Origin: Bryum argenteum | Lineage: Eukaryota > Streptophyta > Bryopsida > Bryales > Bryaceae | Length of the DNA stretch: 64,000 nt | Direction of reading: 5' to 3' | NCBI GenBank assembly: GCA_037043015.1 | Contig: CM073328.1 | Coordinates: 3,025,409 to 3,089,408, forward strand | In this document: piece by piece, positions 40,592-52,627 of the stretch | Position numbering within the stretch: the stretch's first letter is position 1 | How the letters are laid out: every line of letters starts with the position of its first letter | The notes under the pieces: generated by a model | Database searches by the model: none | What the model was told of the DNA's origin: nothing | Seen by the model: the letters and a program-made list of their open reading frames with translations, nothing else | Translations under genes and position numbers: made by a program

Positions 40592-42907
40592 GGCACATGG
40601 ACTGCCGGCCGAACAACGTGTGTGGAATGTTACGTCTATCTTCTCAAGAGGAAGAAGAGTTTAGACTTGTTTGACCTTCACGCCTCCCTTCACAGTTTTA
40701 AAATGAGTTGTTTGTGCTAATAAAGAGTCTCGAGAGGTATCTTACTTACGTCGATTGTGGTAGACAGTTTGTTCTATCCTTATCCGTAGTGCCTCCTTTC
40801 ATTGAGACTCACATAATAAAGCATGAAATGTATATATTTCATGAAGCTCTTAAGTTTGTATGACTTTTGTATTTCAATGACGAGTTTGTTCAAAAAGTCA
40901 TCTGAAACCACCTTTGCTATACTCAACTCGTGTTTAATAGTTTTAGAAGAATTTGTACACGATAGCTTTAAGAATAATGAGCAGTGTGCACTGGCAGGAG
41001 TGTTTGATCCTATCCCCACTTTCTTCGTCTGATCAAACAAGACTTGCTTCGTCTTTTACTCTTTGTCTCAGCCACAGCTTCGCTACAAGGAAAAATACAT
41101 ACTAAATGCACAGTGAATAGTTGTTATTTTATTTCAATTGTTTCTTGCAAGTTGGAAAGTTGAGTTCATCTTGTAATGCCCTGAATGTCTCATACACTTT
41201 TCCGAGGACCGAGAATTTATACTTGATACAGTACAAATAATTGAACTGCTATAATACTTTTTGCCCACCAGTCTGGTTTTTCTTCACTGCAAAGCTGTAA
41301 CGGGGCAATTATAAAACTTTCTGTGAAGGCCTGCACTCATGCTTGTTGTTACACACAACCGATGAACAATTTGTTGACTGCCTAGAGTGCTATAGCTTAC
41401 AAGAGTTCACGAGAAGGATTTAAGTAGAGATACGATCACTGATACTGCACATGAATGCAAGCGCTATCCTAATCCTAAACGTGTAGCATCTAACAAATAC
41501 GCAACAAATATTCGTTTCGTGAAAGTGCAGTGTAAAATAGACCGATTTAAAAACTAGTACTGTCCAAGTATCAGTCGAGAAACTGAAACTCACACCGCAT
41601 GTATGAAGCGGTTTGGTTCTGTCTCGCTAAATCATGAGCCTGAATGAAAGATTGAAAGTCCAGGTGACTCGGGTTTAGAACCTGGTATTGCAAGAGTGGG
41701 AGAAGTGAAGCTGATGGGATGTGCTCAGTCGAGTCCAACGGAAGGGGTTGAAGAAGATGAAGATGACGAAGAGTTCGAGTTCGTCAGTTTCTTTCTTTCT
41801 TGCGTGTCATGATCAAGCAAAGGGGCTTACAGGATTGATTAACATGGAGTATGGATGTGATGCCCTCAAATATCACTGCACAAGAAAGGAGATGAATCCC
41901 TGCTTTATTCAAACTGTGCATGAAATTTCAAACGGGATATCGATTTATTAGGTTGTCTGAAAGGATTTTTATTGAGACAGATGCTCTATCACGCACCATA
42001 TGCAAAGAGAAATCGATCAGTCTCTCAAGAATGTGCGTGAGAAGAGTCTTGCTTTCTACGAAAATCCACAGACTACAAGTCAGGTCTAGGATTTGCTTCA
42101 CAACTAGACTGAATGAGGTTTCTCATGGTGGTAATTCTACATGTTAAGCAAGAATTGCATATGCTTGGTGAAGTGACAAGTGCAAGACGTCCGACTTACT
42201 CTTTCAACTCAGAAGAAACTCTCAATTGCATCTCAAAAGAGAAACAACCATTTTGCAAACCATTCAATGTTGACTTTTCTAAGAGAAAAAAGATATTGCA
42301 ATGAGCGAAAGCCATGTAGGTACTCATTCAACACAAGTATGTTATTGCAAAAACCTCCAAATCTGCGCGCACATTTATCAAGATACTCAAAAGAGGCTTA
42401 AACTGTTGAAGCTGGAAAGGACAAAGAGGTCCATTTTGACTTAGCTGTGTACCTCTTCAACATGTCTTGTTCAAGTGGGGCTTTACATAAACGTATTTGT
42501 GCATCATTTGACACTTTATAGCTTTCAGACTCTGCGAAGAAGCATATGCTATTGGATAAGTTCAAGAGTGACCACGTATTTCTCGACATGTCACTAATTG
42601 TGGAAAAACTAATTCCGATAGAATGTTCTACTATTAACATGTAATTCGTTATAATGGTATTATTCACTGATTTTGAGAAATGTGGCTTTAGGTGGAGTCG
42701 AGCTAAATGTACCCACACAGTACATTTGGCTCAACTCAAGCTCAATTTGATAATCTGAATATTTCCATTATAACGAATTACGTGTTTATTAGTATCTAGG
42801 AGGATCTAGATATATGTTGAAGAATAATTGTCACTCTCCCATTACCACATACTTGAAGCACTATTATAACTACAAACATTGAATTTATAAGATGGGTAAA
42901 TTTTCAG
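40592..42907. other. Intergenic DNA, no gene supported
   Basis: The first 250 bp are probably the 3' UTR of the S-protein gene. Short ORFs (41721-42401 and others) do not form a coherent gene. A small inverted repeat occurs around 42700-42730 ('gagctaaatgtaccc..acagtacatttggctc'), and 'attataacgaattac' near 42770 is the inverse of 'gtaattcgttataat' near 42640, giving a fold-back of about 130 bp in all. Confidence 0.45.
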
Positions 42908-45107
42908 TTAACCTCTAAAAATCCTGGAAAACCGATTCGGTTTTTTGAGATTTCGGGCAGCTCATTTTAAGAAGATAAATTGATATTTTTGCCTAAGATT
43001 TTTACTGGGTGCTCCCCATAGTGCAATGTGTATGTGGTAAAATTTGCAAAGCCAAATTTTAATTTTAGAACCTTCATATAGAAATTTTAGGTTTCAAGTC
43101 CAAAACGGGCAGTTTAAAATTAGTTTTTGTAAGTATTTTTTTTTTGAAATTATGTTTATCACCAAATTATTATTTAGATTCCAAAGTTTTCAAAGTTAAA
43201 AAGTTTACCAATTTTTACAAGGGCAAACCCCAAAAATTTCAAAAACAATCTTCACAATTTCCAGTAATTTTACAATTTCTTCTTTCAAAAATTGCCAAAA
43301 TTTGAGATTTTTGATTTTTCCCAACATTATTTTTTTCAAAATTCACATACTCATAAAGGCACCTACTCACCGTCCAGAATTTTCTTAAACTTAATACATC
43401 ATATGTGGTGCTTGTTTTACTATATTGTTGTTATTAAACCTTCTTTCATAAAATAATGTACATTAAGGTCAAAAAGTGGAATGAGTCTCCAAAATTTTTC
43501 ATGAGCGTACCCAACTTGATTACCTACATGAAAAAAATGAGGGAAAAATGTTTGGAGTAACAATCATCAAGTTGCCCTTGGCACCATTTAAACAATGCCT
43601 CTCGGTCAACGGCAAAAAAAAGTGTTGGACAAACTTTGATTGTTATGATCTCACAAATGACAAACATCCAACCGTTGAAATTTTGACTAGTCCTCAGCAT
43701 GCCGCGGTGAATATGTACGTAGGCCCTGTACACACCGCCTGCCACAATTGGCTTCGCCAGAAGCATCAAACCAAGGATCACCCATTATTTCAGTGTTCTA
43801 CGCCGTTGGTGAGTGCGGTTTGCCAGACTAATTGATGGTAAATGTGGGATATCAAGGTGGGGGGGGGGGTATAGAGCTTTTTTTAGTTGAAAGTGTTATG
43901 AATTATCGTAGGTACATGAGAAAAAAAGTGGCACAATTTGCGGCATGTGATCCGGTTTGTATACAAGTTAGGTACAAGATCTTACAGTTAGAAGTCTAAA
44001 ATGAGAAAAAAAAAAAAAAAAAATCTTCATTTCCCCATTTCCCAACAGAGGTGAAAAATGGCAATTTTTGGTTTTGGAGGTTGGGGAAGCGCTTGGATTT
44101 TTATGGGTCAAGCCTACTCGAGGATGAAACAATTCAAATTGGTCTAATAGTCTACTTACTTTGCCTATGCACACATATTTCTCACATGGCTAACTTCACA
44201 TGAAAATTTCACCCTCTTCCAATGCAAGATGAAAATTTCCAACGTTTAACATAATCTCAAGTATGTAACCATGAGATCTTATACCTAACTTGTCCATGTA
44301 TGTGTGTACCAAAACATAGTTCCAAATTCCTTACCAATTGTGAGATCGTAACATTCAAAGCTAAAAAATAAGTTTTTTTCCTTGTTGCAAAATGGGTTTG
44401 AAGTTTGAACTGAGGCTCTTCAAATTCTTGTTCCTAAGTGAGTTAGGAACATGCATGCAATTTTTACTCTCATGCGACATATAAAACCTAAAGAAATGCT
44501 TGAACTTTTACGTCGAGGTATGCTAAAATTCAACTTCAAAGGTCCCTCTTTGATAATAAAAATGGCATGTAAAGAATAATTGGATGAAAGATTGAAACGG
44601 TGAGATCATGCCTTAAGACCTTAATATTTCCGAGTTCAAGAAACAAGACCTCAAAAAAGATAAAATCTCAATTTTTGGTGAATTTTTGAAGTTCTTGCAA
44701 TCTTATTTATTTTGGGCAAATTTTGAGAATAAACGAGAGCATATACTAGAGTTTGGGCAGTTTTGGGTAGATTTCAAATAGTGTTTTCAAACTTTGACTA
44801 GAAATATCTCCTAAAGTATGAGGAATTTTGAAGTATGAAATGACTTTTCGGAACAATATGGAAAAAACCTTCAACCTTCGAAAGGTTTTGATTTCATGTG
44901 AGCTAAATATAGTAAAAAAGAGGCTGACCAGACCCCAAACACCCCATTGAGGCTCTTTTCGACATTAGGGGTTAAATTAGCAAGCTTTGATATTTATTTT
45001 TTTATTTTTATTTTTTTCTTTTCAAAAAATTACTTTTTAAAGTTGCTACCGACCCTTAAAAAGTCGAAATCCACCTGAAAATGGTCGATTGGGCTCTTAG
45101 GGGGTAA
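42908..45107. mobile_element. TTAA-bordered repeat block (about 2.2 kb), related to 36985-38701
   Basis: It begins with TTAA (42908-42911) and CCTCTAAAAATCC. It contains two right-type ends: 'cgacattagggg' with TTAA at 44972-44975, and 'gattgggctcttaggggg' at 45088-45103 with a decayed border. The stretch 44325-44580 matches 37060-37380. Phrases such as 'tttcgggcag' also occur in the 9383-10342 element. A 95-codon ORF at 43548-43835 is not recognisable. Probably two or more nested, decayed nonautonomous copies. Confidence 0.5.
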
Positions 45108-45882
45108 TTGAAAATTTCTCACACTGCTGGACTTCCATCACATTCTGCATTCTAAATTTTGTGCCTTACCTCGGGAATCACAATGGAACATTCAAAATTG
45201 CCTGCAAAGTTGCCAAGTTGTAATTTGAAGCACCAGAATTGAAGCACCTGATTGGGCGGAAGTGGATATTTCCCCTATCTCATGACATTTCACTGACATG
45301 TAAAGCTCTCACTGGATGACCAGGGGATGGATGATAAGTGGATGAATGAATACAGCTTACTGACTCTCTTCTAGGCAATGAGCTAAGATCAATGTTTACA
45401 TTATTTCAAAGCTCTTATATAATGTAAGGGTTGCAAAATTAGACGAAGGTATCCAAATTTCATCAGAATTTGTTCAAAGAAAAATAAAATAAAAAACTAC
45501 TCTAATAATGTTGTTTAGTGTGGTGTTTTTTGTAAGATTTGAAACTGCTATGAGTCTTTACTCCTGACATAAATCTTTATTAAGAACATTGATGTCTATA
45601 CTGTTGAAAGATCCCCATCTTGAGAAACATAGAGGATTTAAATATTGATCAACAGTAAAAACTTATAACATATTTATGTAAATTAGTGTACGTAACACTT
45701 ACACACCCTTCAAAGTTTTTTCATTTGGATGAAAAATAGTTCGTTAACAGAATCCACGAACGGATAATTCTTCATCCATCCAAGTGGCACCCCGCCTCTC
45801 TTCTCCTCTCACTCACCATTCTCGCTCTGGTTTTCTCTATCTCATCACAAATTTGTCCAAGCAATCTCAATTTAGGGTAACG
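45108..45882. other. 5' flank of the TIM22-like gene
   Basis: AT-rich DNA with no ORF of note. The last 100 bp are pyrimidine-rich ('cccgcctctcttctcctctcactcac'), typical of a plant 5' UTR. Confidence 0.5.
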
Positions 45883-47877
45883 ATGGCGTTGGTGCCGAAT
45901 GGCGACGGAGATGAGAGCGGTGTAGGAGGCGGAAATTGGACAGACGATGACAACATTACCGATTCATCAACCACAGCAACTCCTGCAAATATTTGGAGAG
46001 TCGGGGGCGCCAATCACCCTACTTTCTGTGTTTTCAAAGGGCTTTTCGATGGGATTGCCGGCGGGTTCATGGGCTCTGTATTCGGATTCGGTAATTCCGC
46101 CAATCGCTCATTCTTGCATTGTCGCCATTGAGGGTTTGCGGAGTCCCTTCAATGTTGGAATGAATTTTTTTTCTCGATACATAGATGTATATAATAGATC
46201 AAGGAACCTTTTTGGATGTAATTTTTGTGTCGCTTGCTTCATTACTGGTGTTCTTCAGAAATATATGCTTTTTCAATCAACGTTTAACGGCGATTAGATT
46301 AGTGTAAGGCGAAAGTGGTGTAGGTCACAGAGTTTTTGATGCGCTGCGGCAAATTGGATGTTTGCAATCTTAGTGTAGCTTAACCTCTTTGTCTACGCCG
46401 GTACATTGGAGCTCAGTCACTGTAATTTCGTAATCGAATCAATGAAGCCGAAACCCTCAGTGACGAGAATGCGCGGTGTAGCTTACAATGTTCTTGGACG
46501 CAATTTTTGTGAGCAAGTGGTCTCTTGATTCATAACTGGTGTTTATATGCTCTTTGAATCTATTTCAATTTATGATTAGATAGTGTTTTAGAGATTCTGA
46601 AGGGGAAATAATGCAGCCCGCAGAATATTTCATGCGCAGCGTCAAACTGAACACGCTCAGTTTTTTGTAATCTCTAGCTCTGTGTTTGGGCTAGTGAATT
46701 GGATCTCTTGAATGGGCGGTCATTGTTAATTCTTTGCGATCGATCAGTTTTGAGGATGCAAATATTTGTGACCATTTTGGTATTTTGAGGATCGCTTAGA
46801 TAAAAGTAAGAGGTTTATGTTATTCATTGGAAATGACATTTTAGAGCTATGCCTTACTTGCGATAGGAATCTTAAATTGAGATTTGTTGTACGTGATGCA
46901 GGGTCAGGGCTGGTTAAGAAGCAAGGATTTCAGGGAGCTTTGAGGGAGGGTGGCTCGTCTGCTAAGGTCGTACCCCTGTAATGTTGTGTTATCATTTTAC
47001 ACTCGCCGAATTGCAGCACGTTTGCCCAACATTCTGTCTGGTTCTTTCGTAGTGACCTCTTGTGTGTATGGGATCTGCAGACGTTTGCAATTTTATCAGG
47101 AGTACACAGCCTTGTTTCGTGCTTCTTGAAGAAGGCTAGAGGCACAGAAGACGGTAAGTTCATAATAACCTGGCCTATTTTGATCAAACTGGATGAGTCC
47201 ATCTCTATAGGAGGTGAAACGTATCACGAAGTAGCTGTAAGTTCACAGTAGAAAACGCACTACCAGACGGAGAATGCATCCTCTGATAGTATCATGTTAT
47301 GAAATTTACTGTAGTTGACTTCGTGAGCTCTTTGTAGCTCAGGCAGTTCCGGAACAAACGAAGCATTCAAGTTTTTCAAGCTTTTCGCTCACTGTATTTG
47401 TATATGTTGGATGATACAGCTTGGAATGCTGGGATTGCTGGCTGCGCGACTGGTTTGGCTTTAAGCACCCCTGGTAAGTCTTCCTAGTATGTGAATATTG
47501 CATCCTCTCATATTTAAGTGCATGCTACTTTTTGAGCACAAACTGGAGGCTTTGTCAATATTAACGAGTTTATTTATCCTGTTGCTTCAGGGACACCGCA
47601 AGCATTGGCACAGAGTTGTCTTAGTTTTGGAGCATTTTCCTTTGCGTTGGAGTACCTGAACCGAACGCGGCCTGCTCAAGCAGCAATGCTAGTTTCCTCC
47701 TCACAACAGCAACCTTGTTCCTCTTCTTCTTCCCAACCGCAGATCCACATCAATAATCATTTTCACTTGCATCTTAGTTTACCAGTTCTTCCCCCTTTCA
47801 CTCTGCCCCCTCTCTCATTCACAGGCCCGTTGTCTTTCCTGAACCAAGAGTTTGCAGGAAGGGTACGGCCCTTGTAA
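45883..47877 (+). CDS. TIM17/22/23 (PRAT) family translocase subunit, plastid TIM22-2/3-like
   Basis: Five exons (45883-46090, 46902-46966, 47081-47153, 47420-47473, 47591-47877) with GT/AG introns give 228 residues. The start MALVPNGDGDES is the ATG after the pyrimidine-rich leader; an in-frame upstream ATG only adds a low-complexity stretch. After an acidic N-terminus come FKGLFDGIAGGFMGSVFGFG, then [41 protein letters not shown] (PRAT core with its basic loop), AGIAGCATGLALSTPG and PQALAQSCLSFGAFSFALE. Together they form about four membrane helices. The pattern and the PGTPQAL block are closest to the Arabidopsis proteins annotated as chloroplastic TIM22-2/TIM22-3, members of the preprotein and amino acid transporter family. 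The C-terminal 70 residues are Ser/Gln/Pro-rich and look lineage-specific. Mitochondrial TIM22 is the alternative identity. Confidence 0.85.
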
Positions 47878-49094
47878 TTCGCTGACTTCTTCTTTATAGA
47901 TGGTTCACGTCTTCGAGATTCTCCTCTCTTTTTCTGGAAGTGTTTTTTTTTGTATTTTTGAGCAGCAAGGGTCTGTTGCATTTGCTTGAATTGAACCACC
48001 ATCAGAAGTCAGAAATTTAGGTATGTTCGAGAGGTTTTGTATCAAGAATGTACCATACTGCTGGTGAAGAAGCGGATTGTTGTAAGATGGGCTCGCCGTG
48101 TAAGTGTACCATTCACAAGCGTCCTCTACTGAATCCATCCATCATTCAAGTTGTGAAGAAAACAATTGTACCTCTGAATCTCTCAACTGAAGGAATGCTC
48201 TTCAAGAATATGCCATGAGGGATGTGAGAAAGTGGGAAAGGTGCTAAAGTACTTGTTGAGAACAATGTGATGTGTGCAATCCCTGTAGAAATCCTCACAT
48301 TTCAATTTGTTGTTTGAGGTTGGTTTGCATACGAAAATTGCACGCATGCATGAAGCTTCAAAAGTCCATGCAGGCGTGAGGTTTTTGTTTAACACATCAT
48401 ATTTCTAAGTGAGTGATGAATTCATTATAGGATGTGCAAAAATAGTAGAAAATGGCATAACTCTGTGAGTGATGAAGCTTGTAAAAAAATGTTACATGTT
48501 TGTGACCTCCTGAGCTGGTCGTGTACCTCAAGAATACATTGTGTCCTTTGTAGCTACACACAAATTTGTTCACTTTTGCACCTTCCGAACTCTATGAGTG
48601 AATCAAGTATTTGCCCTTGGATAAGTGTCATTCACGATATATAACTTAAGTGTCATTCAATATTTCATACTTGTACGATCATGTCACTTTTGAGACCTCT
48701 TGTATCGCTCCTCGACGCTGAAACGGCCTTCAGAGCAGGGAGGGTGAGCTCGGAAGTACCGGGGAGATTCGTCCACCACTGCTTTCACTGCAAATGAACG
48801 GCGATGGCGGGACCTCGCTTTCCCCTCCGTCCTTCGCTTGCCTGGCTCGTGCAGTGCAATATGTAGGAACAAGGCGCCTCTCGGCCCGTTAGCTTTTTCA
48901 ACGACTTTTCAAAATACTTTTTGGGCAAGTTCCCTGAATAAATAAGCAATCCCGCAATGGGGCTGAAGACCAAACAGACAAATGGTTATCCGCCACTTGG
49001 ACCGCCAACTTATCCACTTTCACCATCGTCTCTCTCCTTCTCAGCCTGCTCCCTTCACCACCTTCAATTGCTCTAGCAATTCATTCCTGCCGCA
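47878..49094. other. Intergenic DNA between TIM22-like and cpSRP43 genes
   Basis: No gene supported. Short ORFs on both strands lack domains. The last 150 bp are pyrimidine-rich and form the likely cpSRP43 promoter and leader. Confidence 0.45.
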
Positions 49095-51257
49095 ATGGCC
49101 GCCCTGCGAGCAGCACCCATCGTAGGCGCTGCACGGCTCACTTCAACGGCACCTTGCTCCTCCTTCTCTTCCTCCATTTCTAGAATCACCTGCTTCAATT
49201 CCAGGTTGAAAGGTGAGAGTTTGGGGTGCTCGTGGAGGGCTCCTGTGGTCGTGGTCCGGGCTCAGGTGGAGAAAAGCTCGGTGCAGGAGCGGAGCGTGGA
49301 GGAGAAGGACCGCGACTTGGCTGCCACCAGCTACTTTCAGGAACAGGTCATCGAAGAACCTGCGGAGGTGAAAGAAGAAGAAGCGCCTGAGGAGCCTGCG
49401 GAGGTGAATTATGGGTTTGGAAACTCGGGTGGTGAGGAAGATTATGGTGAAGTGAACAAGATTCTGGCGAGTCGGGTTTTTGAGGGCGAGACGCAGTACT
49501 TGATTGAGTGGAGGGATGATCATCCTGAGAGCTGGGAGCCCCCTGAAAATATCGCCAGGTTTGTGTTTCCCCCCTTCCTCTTCGAAATGCGAGCGAATCT
49601 CTGAACGATTTTTACAGCTTTGTATGAGGTTGGACCGATACGAAAATTTAGGGTTGGAAGAGAATGTGAAGCTTGTAATTGTGAAATTTAGCGCCCACCG
49701 ACGCTTAGTTTCAAGATTTACATCGGTACAATCGTGTCGAATCTTTCTTCAGAGGAGGGTTTATAAATGTAAGTCCATCATTTCGATCATGAGGATATTA
49801 AGCACCAAATTACGAGGTGATACCGTTTCATGAAGTTTTGAATTTTCGAGCGGGCCTGGACCGTAAGCCGGTCTTACAACGGAAGATTGCAATATGGAGT
49901 CTTTGATTTGTTTTTCTGTTTGACCTATTTCGAAGTATCAAATCGGAAAAGTGGTTCGATGGAAATTTTATCGTTTGGTCACCCGTATGGAATCAATCGA
50001 TTAGGGTTGAACGCAAGGAATCCATTCTGCGGCTTTCAGTTTAGTAAATCTCCTCCATTTACAAGAGCATCCCATCATTTGGGTCAATTTATGATTTGTT
50101 GATGTACTTGAGTCTCGATTACGAGTACTGCTTCTTCGATCGAATCATGCACCTCATGTCTAACAAGCCTCGCGTTTGATCGACCTCTGCATTGTGATTA
50201 GTTCGTCTTCCAGTATGCCAAGCTTAGAAAATTTGTTGCAACAGTTTCCTGTAAAAAAAAAATCAGTTTCCTCTGATTAGATTACACACTTCTGCAAGAG
50301 AGTGAAACCTGCCTGTAATTTGATACTTAGTGAGGGTCTATCAGGATCATCCTCCTACATCAAGTCTCTGAGATCACGGGCATGAGTATTGAATGTTCTA
50401 TGCCTTTCTTGCAGGGACGTAGTCTCCGAATTCGAGACGCCATGGTGGCAAGCAGCGAAGAAGGCAGAGGACGCAAAGCTGAAAGAGCTCCTAGAGTACG
50501 AGGGCCGCGACGTAAACTCCATAGACGAGAACAAACGAACTGCGCTCTTCTTCGCTGCAGGATTAGGCTCCGAGAGGTGCGTCCGGATGTTGCTGGAAGA
50601 GGGAGCAGACGTGCACTGGCAAGACAAGGACGGCTACACTGCGTTGCACATCGCCGCCGGCTATGTGCACAACAGTGTTGTGCGAGCTTTGCTGGAAGCC
50701 GGAGCAAACCCTGAGGAAGAAGACTTGAAAGGGCGATCGCCTTTGCTTCTTGCGCAAGAGCTTCTGGAGCGGACGCCAAGGAATAATCCCATGCAGTTCG
50801 CTCGACGAATGGCCCTCGACCAGGTCCTTTACCCTTCCCCTTCCATCAGAATCATCAGTTTGTTTCCATAGCTGGTTCATAACGTTCCAATCCATGCTCT
50901 CAGGTTGTGAAGCTGCTGGACGAGGCGATCTACGATGACGTAGAAGTGGAGAAGATCCTCGAAAAACGTATCGACGCAAAGGGAGTAACCGAGTACTTAG
51001 TGAAATGGAGCGACGACTCCGAGGATAGCTGGGAACCAGCCATGAACATCGGCGAGGATCTGATCAAAGATTACGAGGAAGGACTAGAATACGGCATCGC
51101 CGAACGAATAGTTGAGAAGCGACAAGTGGATGGCAAGCTTGAGTACCTTGTGCAGTGGGCTGATTCCGCGGAGGATTCGTGGGAGCCTCCTGAAAACATC
51201 GCTGATGAAATCATCGCCGAGTTCGAGAGTCAGTCTAAAGTTGAAAGTTCAGCGTGA
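49095..51257 (+). CDS. CPSRP43: cpSRP43, chloroplast signal recognition particle 43 kDa subunit
   Basis: Three exons (49095-49558, 50415-50823, 50904-51257) give 408 residues. The first 55 or so are a Ser/Arg-rich transit peptide. Chromodomain 1 follows an acidic linker ([19 protein letters not shown], ending [10 protein letters not shown]). Exon 2 encodes the ankyrin repeats ([56 protein letters not shown]). Exon 3 carries chromodomains 2 and 3 ([15 protein letters not shown]...YLVKWSD, and [21 protein letters not shown]). In the stroma cpSRP43 binds the DPLG-type motif of light-harvesting chlorophyll proteins through its ankyrin repeats. It pairs with cpSRP54 through chromodomain 2 and delivers cargo to Alb3. 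It is slightly longer than the 373-residue Arabidopsis protein. The Arabidopsis gene (CAO), as I recall, lacks introns, whereas this one has two that separate the domains. Confidence 0.97.
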
Positions 51258-52258
51258 GCCTGCCTTAAACCCTAAACCCCTCTGAGAAAAGAACACCCTC
51301 GCTTTTGTATGATTGATTTAGTTCTGATAGGGTATTATAGTAATCAGAAGCTTGCAGCTCAAGCCAAGGTACAGTCGGAGAAAAGCAAGATTAGCTAAGC
51401 TATGGAAGGAGTCTAGATAGATGATCAATTGCATGAGCTTCAGTATTTTAGATCGAAAGCTGCATTGTCACTTGAGGACAGACTCTATTGTAAGTTTCTA
51501 TTGAATTTGAGAAAGCAAATGAAAGTATGTGAGCAAACAAGAATGAGAGTGATGTGAAATAAGAGGTGATTACAAAGAGGCTCTGAAGACTTATGATTAT
51601 TACAAAGATTTGGCCCACTTTATGCTTGGGCCGGATCAAGTGCTGGCCTGAATTCTTCAAATTTCAACAATAGGATGGCTCGATTCTTTCAAATTCGGCC
51701 CAAGGGCTTTATATTAAGACCTAAACGGAACTTCAATTTATCCTGCGACAACTCCCCAACTTCGCAACTCCCCAACTTGGGCCCAAAATGTGGCCGTTGG
51801 ATCTGGCCCGCTCTCCAGCCAGCTCCAGCTTGTGTATAAAGTAGGCCTTACATTGATGACATCAAAAAGAGTGATGTGAGTGGAATGCAAAGACTTTTGT
51901 ATTGATGTTAATAAGATATGCATATACACTGATTCTTAGATTTGTAGATTTTAGGTGTTTTCTATTGATATGCAATATGTACTTGCAAAGCAATCATATA
52001 TGTATATAATTAATATCAACCACATATTGACCAATCAGCTAATTATCTCACATTTGACAATCAAAAATGTATAGGTGGTGTGATATCTATGTTTGCATCT
52101 AATTAAGGTTTTATATACAATAACTTCTCAATATCAACCTATTATTCTAAGTTTACAATATAACTTCAAGTGTGAATGATGTGATTCTTTAGGTAGCCAT
52201 ACAAAAATAAAATCATAGACCAAAGCCAACCACTACTTGAGATCATGGCAATAAGATC
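51258..52258. other. 3' UTR and intergenic DNA
   Basis: About 200 bp of probable 3' UTR, then AT-rich DNA. No gene or structured repeat was noticed. Confidence 0.5.
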
Positions 52259-52627
52259 TTAACCCTTAAACGCCCAAGGTGACCCGAGGGGTCACCTTCC
52301 AACAGAATCTTCTATGTAGCTCTCACTGTACTCAACTTTTCACTTATATTTTGATGTTAAACTGGTCACCTTCTTGTGATGCATTCAAAAAGTGAAATTT
52401 TACAATTCAAATCACAATTTGAATGAGTGATTTTGTGCTTTGAAAGGATTGTGGTAGCGAGGTTGGAGTTGTACATAACCCAGTAAAGGTTGCAAGCTCA
52501 TCATTGATTGGTGCATTCATGATGCCCTTGTTCAAAAAGTGCACTATTCATGATGCCCGAGTCCAAAAGATGTTGTGATCCAATTTTGGGCTGCCCGTTT
52601 CACACCCCATGGGCATTTAAGGGTTAA
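52259..52627. mobile_element. 361-bp TTAA-flanked MITE with matching terminal inverted repeats
   Basis: TTAA (52259-52262) is followed by CCCTTAAACGCCCAAGG, and the right end is the inverse (CCCTTAAATGCCCATGG read backwards) followed by TTAA (52624-52627). Terminal repeats match at 15 of 17 positions. Just inside the left end sits a small palindrome (ggtgacc...ggtcacc). No ORF. TTAA duplication with CCC termini is the piggyBac pattern. The termini resemble the CCCCTAAAAGCCCAA ends at 9383 and 25929. Confidence 0.82.

Noticed and set aside
41721..42401. Chain of plus-strand ORFs after the S-protein gene
   Set aside because: Frames overlap without splice logic, and no family is recognisable.
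43548..43835. 95-codon plus-strand ORF with several Cys and His residues
   Set aside because: No recognisable family; it lies inside a decayed TTAA-bordered repeat and an equally long ORF lies opposite it.
45784..45882. Longer N-terminus for the TIM22-like protein from an upstream in-frame ATG
   Set aside because: It adds a Ser/His-rich stretch translated from the pyrimidine-rich leader; the ATG at 45883 is in better context. It cannot be fully excluded as a transit peptide.
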